A stretch of 36,222 nucleotides of DNA from CAZTII01 sp964613305. GTDB lineage: Bacteria; Bacillota_I; Bacilli_A; Erysipelotrichales; Erysipelotrichaceae. The translations under genes were made by a program, and so were the position numbers. This document shows positions 1 through 8,042 of this stretch, in pieces (position 1 is the first letter of the stretch; the number at the start of each line of letters is the position of its first letter). The notes under the pieces were generated by a model. The model ran no database searches. It was not told the DNA's origin and saw only the letters and a list, made by a program, of their open reading frames with translations. The stretch lies in NCBI GenBank assembly GCA_964613305.1, contig CAZTII010000013.1:1-36222 (forward strand), read 5' to 3'.

Positions 1-9
1 AAGTCTATT

Positions 10-30
10 ACCACGCGCATAGCACGTGGT
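10..30. repeat. short hairpin at the window edge
   Basis: ACCACG at 10-15 pairs with CGTGGT at 25-30 around a 9-nt loop. It lies just beyond the stop of the small gene read leftward, so it may be the stem of that gene's terminator. No T-run follows it, and the window ends there, so its role is unclear. Confidence 0.3.
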
Positions 31-32
31 AT

Positions 33-239
33 TTACCTTCGGCAATAAAAATAATAATCCTTTGTATCATCGATTAATTTTAGTAAATTTTGATGTATCC
101 CAATTACATCATAAATTTTTCCGTTTGTCAAATCAGCACCTTTATGCGAACCAACAAACCTTACTCGACCTATTGATTCCACCATTTCGATGTTATTTGT
201 CTCTAAATTTAATCGTTCAACCATCACTTTATTCTTCAT
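33..239 (-). CDS. small conserved-type hypothetical protein (68 aa)
   Basis: I do not recognise a named function. The middle of the protein (ADLTNGKIYDVIGI, then a LLKLIDDTKDYYFY segment) has the pattern of small SH3-like Firmicute proteins with an 'L-T-x-G-K-x-Y-x-V' strand followed by 'I-D-D-x-x-x-Y'; this resemblance is from memory. The start at 239 is chosen because a GGAGG box lies 6 nt upstream, whereas the longer frame from 269 has no such site. It lies downstream of and co-directional with the PTS IIB-IIA pair, 104 bp after IIA, and has its own possible promoter. There is no signal peptide or membrane segment. It is likely a real gene because of the strong ribosome site and family-like pattern. 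Confidence 0.6.
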   Translation of the reverse strand: MKNKVMVERLNLETNNIEMVESIGRVRFVGSHKGADLTNGKIYDVIGIHQNLLKLIDDTKDYYFYCRR

Positions 240-302
240 TGACGTCCTCCAAAGAAAGAAGGGTAACATAAATCATTCGTACAATTTAGCTACCCTACTA
301 GT

Positions 303-330
303 ATTATATTATATTTTAATAATTAGTAAA
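303..330 (-). promoter_or_regulatory. possible promoter of the small hypothetical gene
   Basis: Read on the minus strand, TTTACT (330-325), 16 nt, then TATAAT (308-303). A second overlapping TATAAT occurs at 313-308. The region is very AT-rich, so chance matches are likely. Confidence 0.35.
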
Positions 331-343
331 AATAACATAAAAG

Positions 344-658
344 TTATTTCTTATAAATGATTTCGTAGAGATCAATAAATTCAGTAGCAATAATTTTAAA
401 TGCTTCTGCACTCATCAATTGATCTTCAGCATGCATCAATAACAATTGGAATTCAACTTTTTCACCATTAGCTTCTTGTTGAACTAAACCAGCATGAGCG
501 TGATGTCCTTCAACGAACACTTTCTCACCTTCAACAACCAATTCTCTTGCTTCAGTTATTTTTCCTTCTTTTGCTAATTGAATACCTTCTACATACATTG
601 ATCTAGCTGTACCTACAGCTGAAATAATTTGAAACGATACTAATTCTAGTCCGTCCAT
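344..658 (-). CDS. PTS lactose/cellobiose-family IIA component
   Basis: This is a cytoplasmic phosphocarrier that takes phosphate from HPr and hands it to IIB of a lactose, cellobiose or chitobiose-type phosphotransferase system. The 104-residue length matches the family. It has the helical-bundle pattern with the conserved segment HHAHAGLVQQEANG (about 52-65) and the active His76 in LLMHAEDQLMS, as in ChbA/LacF. It begins 2 nt after the IIB stop, so the two are one operon. No IIC permease or phospho-glycosidase is next to it, so the sugar cannot be named. The family call is firm; the substrate is not known. Confidence 0.92.
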   Translation of the reverse strand: MDGLELVSFQIISAVGTARSMYVEGIQLAKEGKITEARELVVEGEKVFVEGHHAHAGLVQQEANGEKVEFQLLLMHAEDQLMSAEAFKIIATEFIDLYEIIYKK

Positions 659-660
659 TA

Positions 661-963
661 TTATACCCCTAATTTACTCTTAGCAAACTTAATAACAGCT
701 TCACCATTCATCGTACCGTAGTCACGCATATCAATGCATTCAACGATTTTTCCTGGATAAGCAGTTTGTAATTTCTTTTGGTTAAAACGAACTTGTGGAC
801 CTAATAAAACGATATCTGCTGCCGGAACAACATTCGGAGCATCTCCAAGAGCGTAAGCTGCGATAGTTGATTCAAATCCCATATCAGCTGCCGCTTTTTG
901 CATTTTACTTACTAACATACTAGTTGACATACCTGCTGCGCATAACAAAACAATGTTTTTCAT
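661..963 (-). CDS. PTS lactose/cellobiose-family IIB component
   Basis: This is the cytoplasmic IIB subunit that accepts phosphate from IIA on a cysteine and phosphorylates the sugar during transport through IIC. The 100-residue protein opens with MKNIVLLCAAGMSTSML, the family P-loop with the active Cys8. The rest follows the alpha/beta Rossmann-like IIB fold (segments VVPAADIVLLGPQVRF and AYPGKIVECIDMRDYG). It is the first gene of the pair with IIA, with an AAGGAGA ribosome site just before the ATG. The matching IIC is absent from the window, so it must be encoded elsewhere or borrowed from another system. Confidence 0.93.
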   Translation of the reverse strand: MKNIVLLCAAGMSTSMLVSKMQKAAADMGFESTIAAYALGDAPNVVPAADIVLLGPQVRFNQKKLQTAYPGKIVECIDMRDYGTMNGEAVIKFAKSKLGV

Positions 964-989
964 AATTATTTCTCCTTTTTCTATGTTCT

Positions 990-998
990 ATTATAGCA
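990..998 (-). promoter_or_regulatory. extended -10 promoter of the IIB-IIA pair
   Basis: On the minus strand TGC (998-996) precedes a perfect TATAAT (995-990), an extended -10 element, 27 nt before the IIB start codon. No good -35 box is seen. The rest of 964-1161 holds nothing I can name. Confidence 0.5.
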
Positions 999-1161
999 AT
1001 CTTTAATTGACTTAGTATGGAAAATGTTGAAAATTTTTACCAGAATTACTATTCTTCTTTTAAAAAATAAGAAATTTACTTTCTAAACTTCGTAAAACAT
1101 TTATTTTTTGACAATATAAGTGTAAATTATAGGTTCTTTTTTAATAGATAACTTATCAATA

Positions 1162-1203
1162 AAAAAATACACTTTCATCATTAACAATAAAAGTGTATTT
1201 TTT
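1162..1203 (-). terminator. intrinsic terminator after the HAD gene
   Basis: AAAAAATACACTTT (1162-1175) pairs with AAAGTGTATTTTTT (1190-1203), a 14-bp stem with a 14-nt loop and T-runs on both strands. It directly follows the stop codon of the HAD phosphatase and ends the pgsA-recA-HAD unit. Confidence 0.85.
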
Positions 1204-1204
1204 A

Positions 1205-2032
1205 TTAATTTCTCTTTTTAGTCTCGTAGTCGTGATGATACCAAAGCGATGTTAAATATCCTGCGATTCCATCTTCATCATTACTAAGACAAATATCATC
1301 TGCAATGTTTTTAGCATCATCTGTTCCATTAGCCATACAAACACCTAAACCACAATGTTCTAACATGTCTAAATCATTTGTCGTATCACCAAAAGCAATG
1401 CATTGATCAAGGGTTAAATCGTAGTGTTTTGCATATTCTTCAATACCTACACTTTTACCACAATGAGGATGAATAAATTCAAATAAATCAGCTTGCGATT
1501 TAAATGCGATATAATCATCGCTACGATTTTCATTATAAAACTGCTCTACTTCACTCATTTTATTAACATCAACAGTATATAATAATTTAGCTTGTGGATA
1601 GTTTAAACATTGTTGAATGCTTCCTACATCTTCTAAAACACTACTATTTTTCGCAATACGTTGTGTTGAACTATCACTACGTTCACAATGAATTTTTGTT
1701 TCTGAATAAACACACGCATTCATTTGAAGTGGTGCAAAGCGCTTATAAATCATTTGTAGTGTTTCTGGTTGCAACTCATAAATTCTTTTTGTTTCATCAG
1801 TTGCACTATCATATACTTCAGCACCATTACTTGCGATAATACCATCTACCTCAATTTGCCATTCTTTTACTTTGATTTTAATACCATGAAGAGGACGACC
1901 GCTCGCAATTAAAAATTTAATACCACGGTCTTTGCATTCTTCTATCGCTTTTTTGGTAGCAATCGATACTTCTCGCTTACTATTCAATAATGTTCCATCT
2001 AGATCACAGACTACAATTTTTAACTCTGTCAT
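1205..2032 (-). CDS. Cof-type HAD-IIB family phosphatase
   Basis: This is a cytoplasmic haloacid-dehalogenase-superfamily hydrolase, probably acting on sugar phosphates or similar small phosphorylated metabolites. The 275 residues fit the family. Motif I is DLDGTLL with nucleophile Asp10 and acid/base Asp12; motif II is IASGRP; the IIB-type cap lies between; motif IV is AFGDTTNDLDML with the paired acidic residues, followed by VCMANGTDDAK. Motif IV reads GDTTND where GDxxND is usual, so all acidic ligands are kept. It starts 9 bp after recA, with GGAGT as ribosome site, and ends at a strong terminator. The exact substrate cannot be read from sequence, as these enzymes are broadly active. Confidence 0.88.
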   Translation of the reverse strand: MTELKIVVCDLDGTLLNSKREVSIATKKAIEECKDRGIKFLIASGRPLHGIKIKVKEWQIEVDGIIASNGAEVYDSATDETKRIYELQPETLQMIYKRFAPLQMNACVYSETKIHCERSDSSTQRIAKNSSVLEDVGSIQQCLNYPQAKLLYTVDVNKMSEVEQFYNENRSDDYIAFKSQADLFEFIHPHCGKSVGIEEYAKHYDLTLDQCIAFGDTTNDLDMLEHCGLGVCMANGTDDAKNIADDICLSNDEDGIAGYLTSLWYHHDYETKKRN

Positions 2033-2041
2033 GATATACTC

Positions 2042-3043
2042 CTATTCTTTATGAAATATTTTTTCTTTCACTAATTGAGTGATTTCTTCGTCAATATCTG
2101 GATTAGCCATTAAATACGCTTTCACTGCTTCGCGTCCCTGACCAATTTTAGCCCCTTTATAGCTAAACCATGCACCACTCTTATTAATTACTTCATGAGT
2201 TGTCGCAAGTTCAATAATTTCACCATAATGAGAAATTCCTTCACCATACATAATATCAACATTTGCTACTTTAAATGGTGGAGCAACCTTATTTTTAACA
2301 ATTTTTACGGTAACTTTATTCCCAATAACATCCGTTCCTTGTTTAATCGCTTCACCGCGTCGTACATCAACACGAACGGAAGCATAAAACTTAAGAGCTC
2401 TTCCTCCAGGTGTTGTTTCAGGACTTCCAAACATAATACCAACTTTTTCACGTAATTGGTTAATAAAGATTGCAGTTGTAGAACTGCGATTCATAACTCC
2501 CGCTAATTTTCTCATCGCTTTTGACATTAATCGCGCTTGTAACCCAATATTAGAATCGCTCATTTCGCCATCTAACTCTGCTTGTGGAACAAGGGCAGCA
2601 ACAGAGTCAATAACAATTAAATCAATTGCCCCTGAGCGAATTAATAATTCAGTAATTTCTAATGCTTGTTCTCCAGAATCTGGTTGCGACAAAATTAAAT
2701 CATTAATATTAACTCCTAGAGCTTTAGCATACATTGGATCTATTGCATTTTCCGCGTCAATAAAGGCTGCTTTCCCTCCATTTTTTTGACATTCAGCAAT
2801 CGCATGTAACGCTAACGTCGTTTTACCACTTGACTCTGGTCCATAAATTTCAACAATACGTCCTTTAGGGTAACCACCAATTCCTAAAGCGTAGTCAATT
2901 GCTAAAGAGCCACTCTTAATCGCATCTATTTCAACATTAGCGCGATCACCTAATTTCATGATACTTCCTTTACCATATTGTTTTTCAATCTGTTTTAATG
3001 CATCTTCTAATAACGCATCTTTTTTATTATCATTATCGGCCAC
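2042..3043 (-). CDS. recA: recombinase RecA
   Basis: RecA is the DNA-dependent ATPase that forms filaments on single-stranded DNA, drives strand exchange and triggers LexA cleavage. Walker A GPESSGKT, the MAW motif region, FINQLREKVGIMFGSPETTPGGRALKF (loop L2) and VRVDVRR are all as expected. At 333 residues it is slightly short because the usual long acidic tail is reduced. The start codon is GTG at 3043 with GAGGAGG 8 nt upstream. The segment after Walker A reads FIDAENAIDP where RecA normally has FIDAEHALDP; the catalytic Glu is kept. No SOS box is visible in the short gap to pgsA, so it is probably transcribed with pgsA. Confidence 0.98.
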   Translation of the reverse strand: MADNDNKKDALLEDALKQIEKQYGKGSIMKLGDRANVEIDAIKSGSLAIDYALGIGGYPKGRIVEIYGPESSGKTTLALHAIAECQKNGGKAAFIDAENAIDPMYAKALGVNINDLILSQPDSGEQALEITELLIRSGAIDLIVIDSVAALVPQAELDGEMSDSNIGLQARLMSKAMRKLAGVMNRSSTTAIFINQLREKVGIMFGSPETTPGGRALKFYASVRVDVRRGEAIKQGTDVIGNKVTVKIVKNKVAPPFKVANVDIMYGEGISHYGEIIELATTHEVINKSGAWFSYKGAKIGQGREAVKAYLMANPDIDEEITQLVKEKIFHKE

Positions 3044-3087
3044 TTTTTAGTCCTCCTCTTTTATTATTATGTAAAATAGAACTCTTC

Positions 3088-3681
3088 CTATTTACTTTCA
3101 AAAATGTATTCTTTCATTTGATTAAAATATGAAATTCCACTGGCGAAGCTAACAAAGGAAGCAAACCATAAAACAAAGTCTGAAATTGGTAATCGTACAA
3201 GTTCAAATGGTAGATTATTTAACAAAATTAAAATAACAGAAATCATTTGTAAAATAGTTTTTAATTTACCTAAATATCCCGCTGATACGACGACACCACT
3301 TTGTGAAGCAATCATACGGCAACCATCAACAATCGTGTCGCGAGCTACCATAATAATCACTGGAATAACGGGAATAATCCCTTCCGCCGCAAATAAAATA
3401 AACATCGTTGTTACTAATAACTTATCCGCGATAGGATCAGCAAACTTGCCAAAGGTTGTTATTAGATTATTTTTACGGGCAATCGCTCCATCTAAATAAT
3501 CTGTAATCGAAGCAAGAATAAATAACGTTAAAGCAATTAAATTGATGCTAGATATACTAACATGACCAATGGTATATTCAGGCATTATAATATTAAAATA
3601 CGAATACGGAAAAATCCAAACCAACACAATAAAGGGAATCATCAATATCCTTAACACCGTTAACTTATTTGGTAAATTCAT
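3088..3681 (-). CDS. pgsA: CDP-diacylglycerol--glycerol-3-phosphate 3-phosphatidyltransferase
   Basis: This integral membrane enzyme makes phosphatidylglycerophosphate, the committed step to phosphatidylglycerol and cardiolipin. The CDP-alcohol phosphotransferase signature is complete: D-x2-DG-x2-AR-x8-G-x3-D-x3-D, seen as DYLDGAIARKNN followed by GKFADPIADK. Hydrophobic segments around it fit six membrane helices. The start at 3681 (MNLPNKLTVLRI) is preferred over the frame's earlier ATG because AAGGAG lies 6 nt before it, giving 197 residues. A good promoter lies just upstream, and recA follows after 44 bp. The pgsA-recA order is widely conserved in Firmicutes. Confidence 0.95.
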   Translation of the reverse strand: MNLPNKLTVLRILMIPFIVLVWIFPYSYFNIIMPEYTIGHVSISSINLIALTLFILASITDYLDGAIARKNNLITTFGKFADPIADKLLVTTMFILFAAEGIIPVIPVIIMVARDTIVDGCRMIASQSGVVVSAGYLGKLKTILQMISVILILLNNLPFELVRLPISDFVLWFASFVSFASGISYFNQMKEYIFESK

Positions 3682-3709
3682 ACAACACTCCTTCTTATAT
3701 TCGCTATTC

Positions 3710-3738
3710 ATTATAACAATGTTTACGTTTAATGTAAA
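3710..3738 (-). promoter_or_regulatory. sigma-A promoter of pgsA-recA
   Basis: On the minus strand TTTACA (3738-3733), 17 nt, TATAAT (3715-3710) with a TGT extension just before it. It sits between the rnpB terminator and the pgsA start, so pgsA, recA and the HAD gene can be transcribed apart from rnpB. Confidence 0.75.
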
Positions 3739-3740
3739 AC

Positions 3741-3769
3741 GATTAAAAAAAGAACTTTGCAGTTCTTTT
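3741..3769 (-). terminator. intrinsic terminator of rnpB
   Basis: AAAAGAACT (3748-3756) pairs with AGTTCTTTT (3761-3769) around a 4-nt loop. Read on the minus strand the stem is followed by a run of T. It lies 5 bp after the predicted 3' end of RNase P RNA. Confidence 0.85.
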
Positions 3770-3774
3770 GAATT

Positions 3775-4119
3775 TTCACACTCTGTAAGCCATGTTCTGT
3801 CCCTTTGCAGGTGGCAACCATTTATCTATATCTTGCGATATTCTTTCTCTTTTTCTAATTCATCAAGAAAAATTCCCTTACCAATTTTAGGTTTCTCGCT
3901 TGTGGGGTTTACCTCGTTCCACTCGAAAAGTTTCCTTATCGACTTCGTCACTGTGGCACTTTTATAGGTGTCCTCCATAGTTCCCCTTAGGATTTCACTC
4001 CGCCGTTAACTTTCGTTACCCAGTTTTATTGATTCAACTGGCACAAACACTACAGTCATCACAGACTGTGCGAGCATGGACTTTCCTCTAGTATTGCTAC
4101 CAGCGATTGCCCGAGTGTT
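3775..4119 (-). ncRNA. rnpB: RNase P RNA, bacterial type B
   Basis: This is the catalytic RNA that trims the 5' ends of tRNA precursors. Read on the minus strand it shows the conserved core: GAGGAAAGTCCATGCTCGCA near the 5' end (about 4090-4071), GTAACGAAAGTTAACGG, AAGGGGAACTATGGAGGACA, GGTAAACCCCAC, and ACAGAACATGGCTTACAGA near the 3' end. Helix P1 is formed by ACACTC (4118-4113) and GAGTGT (3783-3778). The length of about 345 nt and core style fit the Firmicute B type. Its 5' end overlaps the stop codon of gpsB, so any own promoter must lie inside gpsB. The termini are estimated from P1 and the terminator. Confidence 0.95.
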
Positions 4120-4447
4120 ACATATTTCTACTATATACTTCTTTTTCTAAACGAGCTAAACGTTTTAAAATATCAACTTGCGAAGGTGCTTCATTGACCT
4201 CTGCCATCGCTTTTTGGCGTCCTTCAAGCTCAATCAATTTTGCCTGACATGTTGCATTGGAACGTTCCAATTCTTCATTTACACGACGATATTCAACGAT
4301 TGTTGTTAACAACGTGTCATAGTCTTGCATAATAAGATCTAGAAAAGCGTCCACTTCATCACAACTATATCCTTTAAAATCAATATTAAATTGTTTATCT
4401 AAAATTGCACGTTTATCTAAATTTAATTTTTTAGCAGAATTTGTCAT
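4118..4447 (-). CDS. gpsB: cell division protein GpsB (DivIVA-like)
   Basis: GpsB is a small coiled-coil adaptor that links penicillin-binding proteins to the division and elongation machinery. The N-terminal DivIVA/GpsB membrane-binding domain is seen at about 12-70 (ILDKQFNIDFKGYSCDEVDAFLDLI), followed by a coiled coil and a linker. The C-terminal trimerising helix DILKRLARLEKEVYSR is diagnostic for GpsB rather than DivIVA. The length of 109 residues fits. It is followed immediately by rnpB and faces recU and a class A PBP, its known type of partner; this synteny is known from Bacillus. Its stop codon lies in the rnpB 5' end. Confidence 0.95.
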   Translation of the reverse strand: MTNSAKKLNLDKRAILDKQFNIDFKGYSCDEVDAFLDLIMQDYDTLLTTIVEYRRVNEELERSNATCQAKLIELEGRQKAMAEVNEAPSQVDILKRLARLEKEVYSRNM

Positions 4448-4470
4448 ATCGACTACCTCACTTCTAAGCT

Positions 4471-4499
4471 ATTATGTCAAATTTTAGTTCAAAAAGCAA
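4471..4499 (-). promoter_or_regulatory. promoter of gpsB
   Basis: On the minus strand TTGCTT (4499-4494), 17 nt, CATAAT (4476-4471) with a TGA extension before the -10. It lies 23 nt before the gpsB ATG. Confidence 0.55.
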
Positions 4500-4505
4500 T
4501 ACATC

Positions 4506-4534
4506 TTTATTTATTTCAACAGAAAAGGTATAAT
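4506..4534 (+). promoter_or_regulatory. promoter of recU-PBP
   Basis: TATAAT at 4529-4534 lies 15 nt before the recU start, with a weak TTTATT at 4506-4511, 17 nt upstream of it. It is divergent from the gpsB promoter. Confidence 0.5.
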
Positions 4535-4549
4535 AAAAAAGGTGATGTT

Positions 4550-5128
4550 ATGATAAAATACCCAAGTGGTAATAAATCAAAAAGTTATGTGCCTCAACAG
4601 CAGTCCTATGGAAAACGAGGAATGTCACTTGAGCATGAGCTCAATGAAACCAATGATTATTACTTACAGCTTGATCGCGCAGTAATTTTTAAAAAGCCTA
4701 CACCCGTTCAAATAGTAAATGTTGATTATCCAAATCGAGCTAGCGCCAAAATAGTAGAGGCTTATTTTAAAACACCAAGTACTACTGATTATAATGGCGT
4801 TTATCGAGGTCGTGCGATTGATTTTGAAGCAAAAGAGTGCAGCAGCAAAACCTCTTTTCCTCTTTCATCTATTCATAGTCATCAATTATTACATTTAAAA
4901 CGAGTTTGCCACCATGGTGCCATCGGCTTTGTCATCATCCGTTTTACAAAATTAGGTGAAACTTTCCTTGTCGATGCTTTAGCTTTACTTCAACAAGCAA
5001 ATGGCCCTAAAAAATCAATTCCATATTTATGGTTTAAAGATAATGCGTGGTTAATACCTAACACACTCTATCCATCCGTCGATTATTTAAAAATAATTGA
5101 TAAAATATACTTTCAGGAGGAACTATGA
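4550..5128 (+). CDS. recU: Holliday junction resolvase RecU
   Basis: RecU is the Firmicute resolvase that cuts four-way DNA junctions during recombination and also modulates RecA. The N-terminal flexible arm carries YGKRGMSLEHELNETNDYY. The nuclease core has the catalytic acidic residues and Lys in YRGRAIDFEAKE (the D-x(n)-E-x-K pattern), followed by SIHSHQLLHL and GFVIIRF. The 192-residue length is normal. It starts 15 nt after the -10 box with a GGTGAT ribosome site, and its last bases overlap the PBP start (ATGA). The recU-PBP1 pair is a conserved Firmicute operon. Confidence 0.96.
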   Translation: MIKYPSGNKSKSYVPQQQSYGKRGMSLEHELNETNDYYLQLDRAVIFKKPTPVQIVNVDYPNRASAKIVEAYFKTPSTTDYNGVYRGRAIDFEAKECSSKTSFPLSSIHSHQLLHLKRVCHHGAIGFVIIRFTKLGETFLVDALALLQQANGPKKSIPYLWFKDNAWLIPNTLYPSVDYLKIIDKIYFQEEL

Positions 5129-8001
5129 CCAAAAAAAGACAACCTGCATCAGCAGGAACAAGAAAAAGAAAAAGAAAAATAGATACTCAACGATTATTAG
5201 CACTTATCATTAGCATAACTCTAATTGTTGAAATTGTTGGTGGTTTATCTGGTTTGCTTGTCATTGGGACAATGCTTAGAGGAAAACCAACATTAAATTT
5301 ATCTGATTTTCAAAGCAAAGAATCATCACAAATATTTGATAGTCAAGGAGAATTAATTGCTGATGTTGGAAAACAAATTCGTTCCAATGTAGTTTACGAA
5401 CAATTACCGAACTCCTTAGTAGATGCCTTTGTATCTATCGAAGACTCTCGCTATTTCGTTCATAATGGCTTTGACGTCAGTCGTTTTGTTAAAGCAATGC
5501 TTGTAAACATTAAAGACATGAACTTTTCTCAAGGTGGTTCTACGTTAGTGATGCAGCTAGCAAAAATGACCTTCTACATGGATGACGAAAAACAAATGGG
5601 AGCACCAAAGAAAATTCAACGTAAAGTACAAGAAATTGCTTTAGCCATGGAATTAGATAAGATTTCCAATAAAAAAGCATTATTCGAAATGTATCTCAAC
5701 AAATTAAACTTTGGTGGTGCTGACAATATAAGAGGTGTGCAAACTGCTGCATATTACTATTTTGCCAAAGATGTAAGTGAACTTACTTTATCTGAAAGTG
5801 CTATGCTTGCTGGTATAATCAATCGACCTTATGCCTATAATCCTTTTAGATATTTAGATTATGCGACAAAACGTAGAAATGATGTACTAAACATGATGGA
5901 GCGCCATGGCTATATTTCAAAAACAGAAGCAACCTTAGCAAAAGCCATTAAAGTGGAAGACTTATTAGTCGATGTTGCTAGTTTACGAAAAACAGACAAT
6001 GGTTCATCTCATGAATACGCCTATCAATCATATATCGATACAGTTATTCAAGAAGTTCAACAAGCAACAGGACTTGATCCAACATCAGTATCAATGAAAA
6101 TTTACACATATATGGATAAAAATGTTCAAAATGCCATTGACTCCATTCAATCTGGAACAAATACTCAAATTACATATCCTGATGATTTAATGGAAATTGC
6201 AATCGTATCACTCAACAATCAAAATGGACAAATTGTAGGTATTGGTGGTGGTAGAAACTATGGTCGAGGTGGTAGTTTACTATTAAACCATGCCACACAA
6301 CAATATAAACAACCTGGTTCTTCCGTAAAACCATTTCTCTCTTATGCCTTAGCATTTGAACATTTAGGTTGGTCTAGTGCACATGTTGTAACCGATAGAC
6401 CAATTGCTTATAGAGGAACTACAAAAGTAATTAAAAACTCTGACGGAAAATATTATGGTCAAGTGACACTTGAATCAGCCATAGGTCGATCATTAAATAC
6501 ACCTGCCATAGCAACACTACAAGATGTGATTGATAACGTTCCTAATGGTAAGTCAATTGTCGTTAATTACTTAAAAGCTCTCGGATTTTCAAAAGTTACA
6601 ACTGAAAAATTCGACTTAGGATATGCCATTGGTGGTTCTAGTTATGAGTGTAGTGCTGTAGAACTTGCAGCAGCTCACGCTGCGATGATTAATGGTGGAA
6701 ATTATATTAAGCCGCATACTATTCAAAAAATTATATACAACGATGGTACAGAGCCCTTTGAACCACTATATACAGCAGATCAAGTCATTAGTGCTGAAGC
6801 AGCGTATCTTACTGCTCAATTGATGTATCAAGCAATTAATGGCCCTTATGTCAATTATATGCAACTATTAAAACGTGATTATCCTACATATGGGAAGACA
6901 GGTACTTCCGACTGGGGTAATGATGGTCTTAAATTCAATATTCCAAAAGGTGCTGCCAAAGATAAATGGATGGTATCAGAAACATCACAATACACCAATG
7001 TAGTATGGGTTGGTTACGAAAAAGGTGTAAAAGATAAAAACACTTATTTCGACTCCACAAAAAGTCGTTTAAATATTCCAGGTAAAATCAGTAATGTACT
7101 GATGAGTGCTTGCAATGATCGACTAAAACCTGGTGCTATCCCTAAACCTGAAGGAATAACCGATATTAACTTTATCTTAGGAACGTGGCCATACGCATAC
7201 CCAATCGAAGGTATGGATCCTCACTTTGTAACAAGTGGTATGATTAAAAAAGATTTTGCTCAATTAGTAGCACCTGAAACAGCAAACATTGAAAAATTAA
7301 ATGTATTTAATGTATCAGCGACTGACAACGCGCTAAGCTTTGCGTGGGGTACATATCCTAAACCTGATCAGATGGAAGTTGCCCCTGATACAATGGATTT
7401 AGGTATTGAGGTTGGTGGCAAATTTATAGAAGCTTGGGGTCCACGAATCTTTGATTATACATGGGTTTTTGGTCCTGTCCGCTATAAAGCAACGATTTCT
7501 GAGAACAATGCAGTAATAACAACGATTTCTTCACCAACTGATAAAGCGGTGGAAAAACTAGCACTTTCACCAGGAAATCACACACTACAAGTATGTGGTA
7601 GTTACGCTTATGAAAACTTACCAGTTACAAGTAATTCTATTTGTCAAAATGTACAGATTCAAATTACTGATACAGCACAAACAATTACTATTCCACAAAC
7701 AACTGCCACTGAAGCAGAAATCACTTCCTGGGCTTCGGCATTAGGAATTAAAGTTAACTTTGAAAAAATTATTGATGCAAGTAAAAAAGGAACAAACAAT
7801 ATTTTCTACAATAGCAATATTGCGAATGGTACTAGCCTTCAAGTAACAAATGAACAACTTAAAACCATTCAATTAAATGTTATTCTCTTTATCGCAGCTG
7901 ACTGTCCTAGTGACTCTACTGGAACTCCAGGAGCATGTGTATGTACAAGTGCTGATCATCAATACGATAGTACTACCAATACATGTAAGGCAAAAAATTA
8001 A
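5125..8001 (+). CDS. ponA: bifunctional class A penicillin-binding protein (PBP1A-type)
   Basis: This membrane-anchored enzyme polymerises and cross-links peptidoglycan. A basic cytoplasmic tail (1-23) is followed by a membrane helix (about 24-50). The glycosyltransferase domain has catalytic EDSRYFVHNGFD (Glu106) and QGGSTLVMQLAK. The transpeptidase domain has SxxK at 399-402 (SSVK), SxN at 456-458 and KTG at 591-593, all intact. The 250-residue C-terminal part is unusual: a beta-sandwich-like stretch (about 715-850), a PASTA-like segment (about 853-912, TITIPQTTATEAEI), and a tail with four cysteines (927-954). It overlaps recU by 4 nt, with AGGAGG as ribosome site, and ends at a terminator. 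Its neighbour GpsB is a known regulator of this enzyme class. Confidence 0.96.
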   Translation: MTKKRQPASAGTRKRKRKIDTQRLLALIISITLIVEIVGGLSGLLVIGTMLRGKPTLNLSDFQSKESSQIFDSQGELIADVGKQIRSNVVYEQLPNSLVDAFVSIEDSRYFVHNGFDVSRFVKAMLVNIKDMNFSQGGSTLVMQLAKMTFYMDDEKQMGAPKKIQRKVQEIALAMELDKISNKKALFEMYLNKLNFGGADNIRGVQTAAYYYFAKDVSELTLSESAMLAGIINRPYAYNPFRYLDYATKRRNDVLNMMERHGYISKTEATLAKAIKVEDLLVDVASLRKTDNGSSHEYAYQSYIDTVIQEVQQATGLDPTSVSMKIYTYMDKNVQNAIDSIQSGTNTQITYPDDLMEIAIVSLNNQNGQIVGIGGGRNYGRGGSLLLNHATQQYKQPGSSVKPFLSYALAFEHLGWSSAHVVTDRPIAYRGTTKVIKNSDGKYYGQVTLESAIGRSLNTPAIATLQDVIDNVPNGKSIVVNYLKALGFSKVTTEKFDLGYAIGGSSYECSAVELAAAHAAMINGGNYIKPHTIQKIIYNDGTEPFEPLYTADQVISAEAAYLTAQLMYQAINGPYVNYMQLLKRDYPTYGKTGTSDWGNDGLKFNIPKGAAKDKWMVSETSQYTNVVWVGYEKGVKDKNTYFDSTKSRLNIPGKISNVLMSACNDRLKPGAIPKPEGITDINFILGTWPYAYPIEGMDPHFVTSGMIKKDFAQLVAPETANIEKLNVFNVSATDNALSFAWGTYPKPDQMEVAPDTMDLGIEVGGKFIEAWGPRIFDYTWVFGPVRYKATISENNAVITTISSPTDKAVEKLALSPGNHTLQVCGSYAYENLPVTSNSICQNVQIQITDTAQTITIPQTTATEAEITSWASALGIKVNFEKIIDASKKGTNNIFYNSNIANGTSLQVTNEQLKTIQLNVILFIAADCPSDSTGTPGACVCTSADHQYDSTTNTCKAKN

Positions 8002-8025
8002 GCATTTCGAAAGAAATGCTTTTTT
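8001..8025 (+). terminator. intrinsic terminator of recU-PBP
   Basis: AGCATTTC (8001-8008) pairs with GAAATGCT (8013-8020) around a GAAA tetraloop, followed by five T. It begins at the last base of the PBP stop codon. Confidence 0.88.
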
Positions 8026-8042
8026 ATTGATCTATTAAATAT

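Noticed and set aside
1100..1160. TTGACA at about 1118 as a rightward promoter
   Set aside because: No suitable -10 at 16-18 nt and no rightward gene follows; a terminator lies just beyond.
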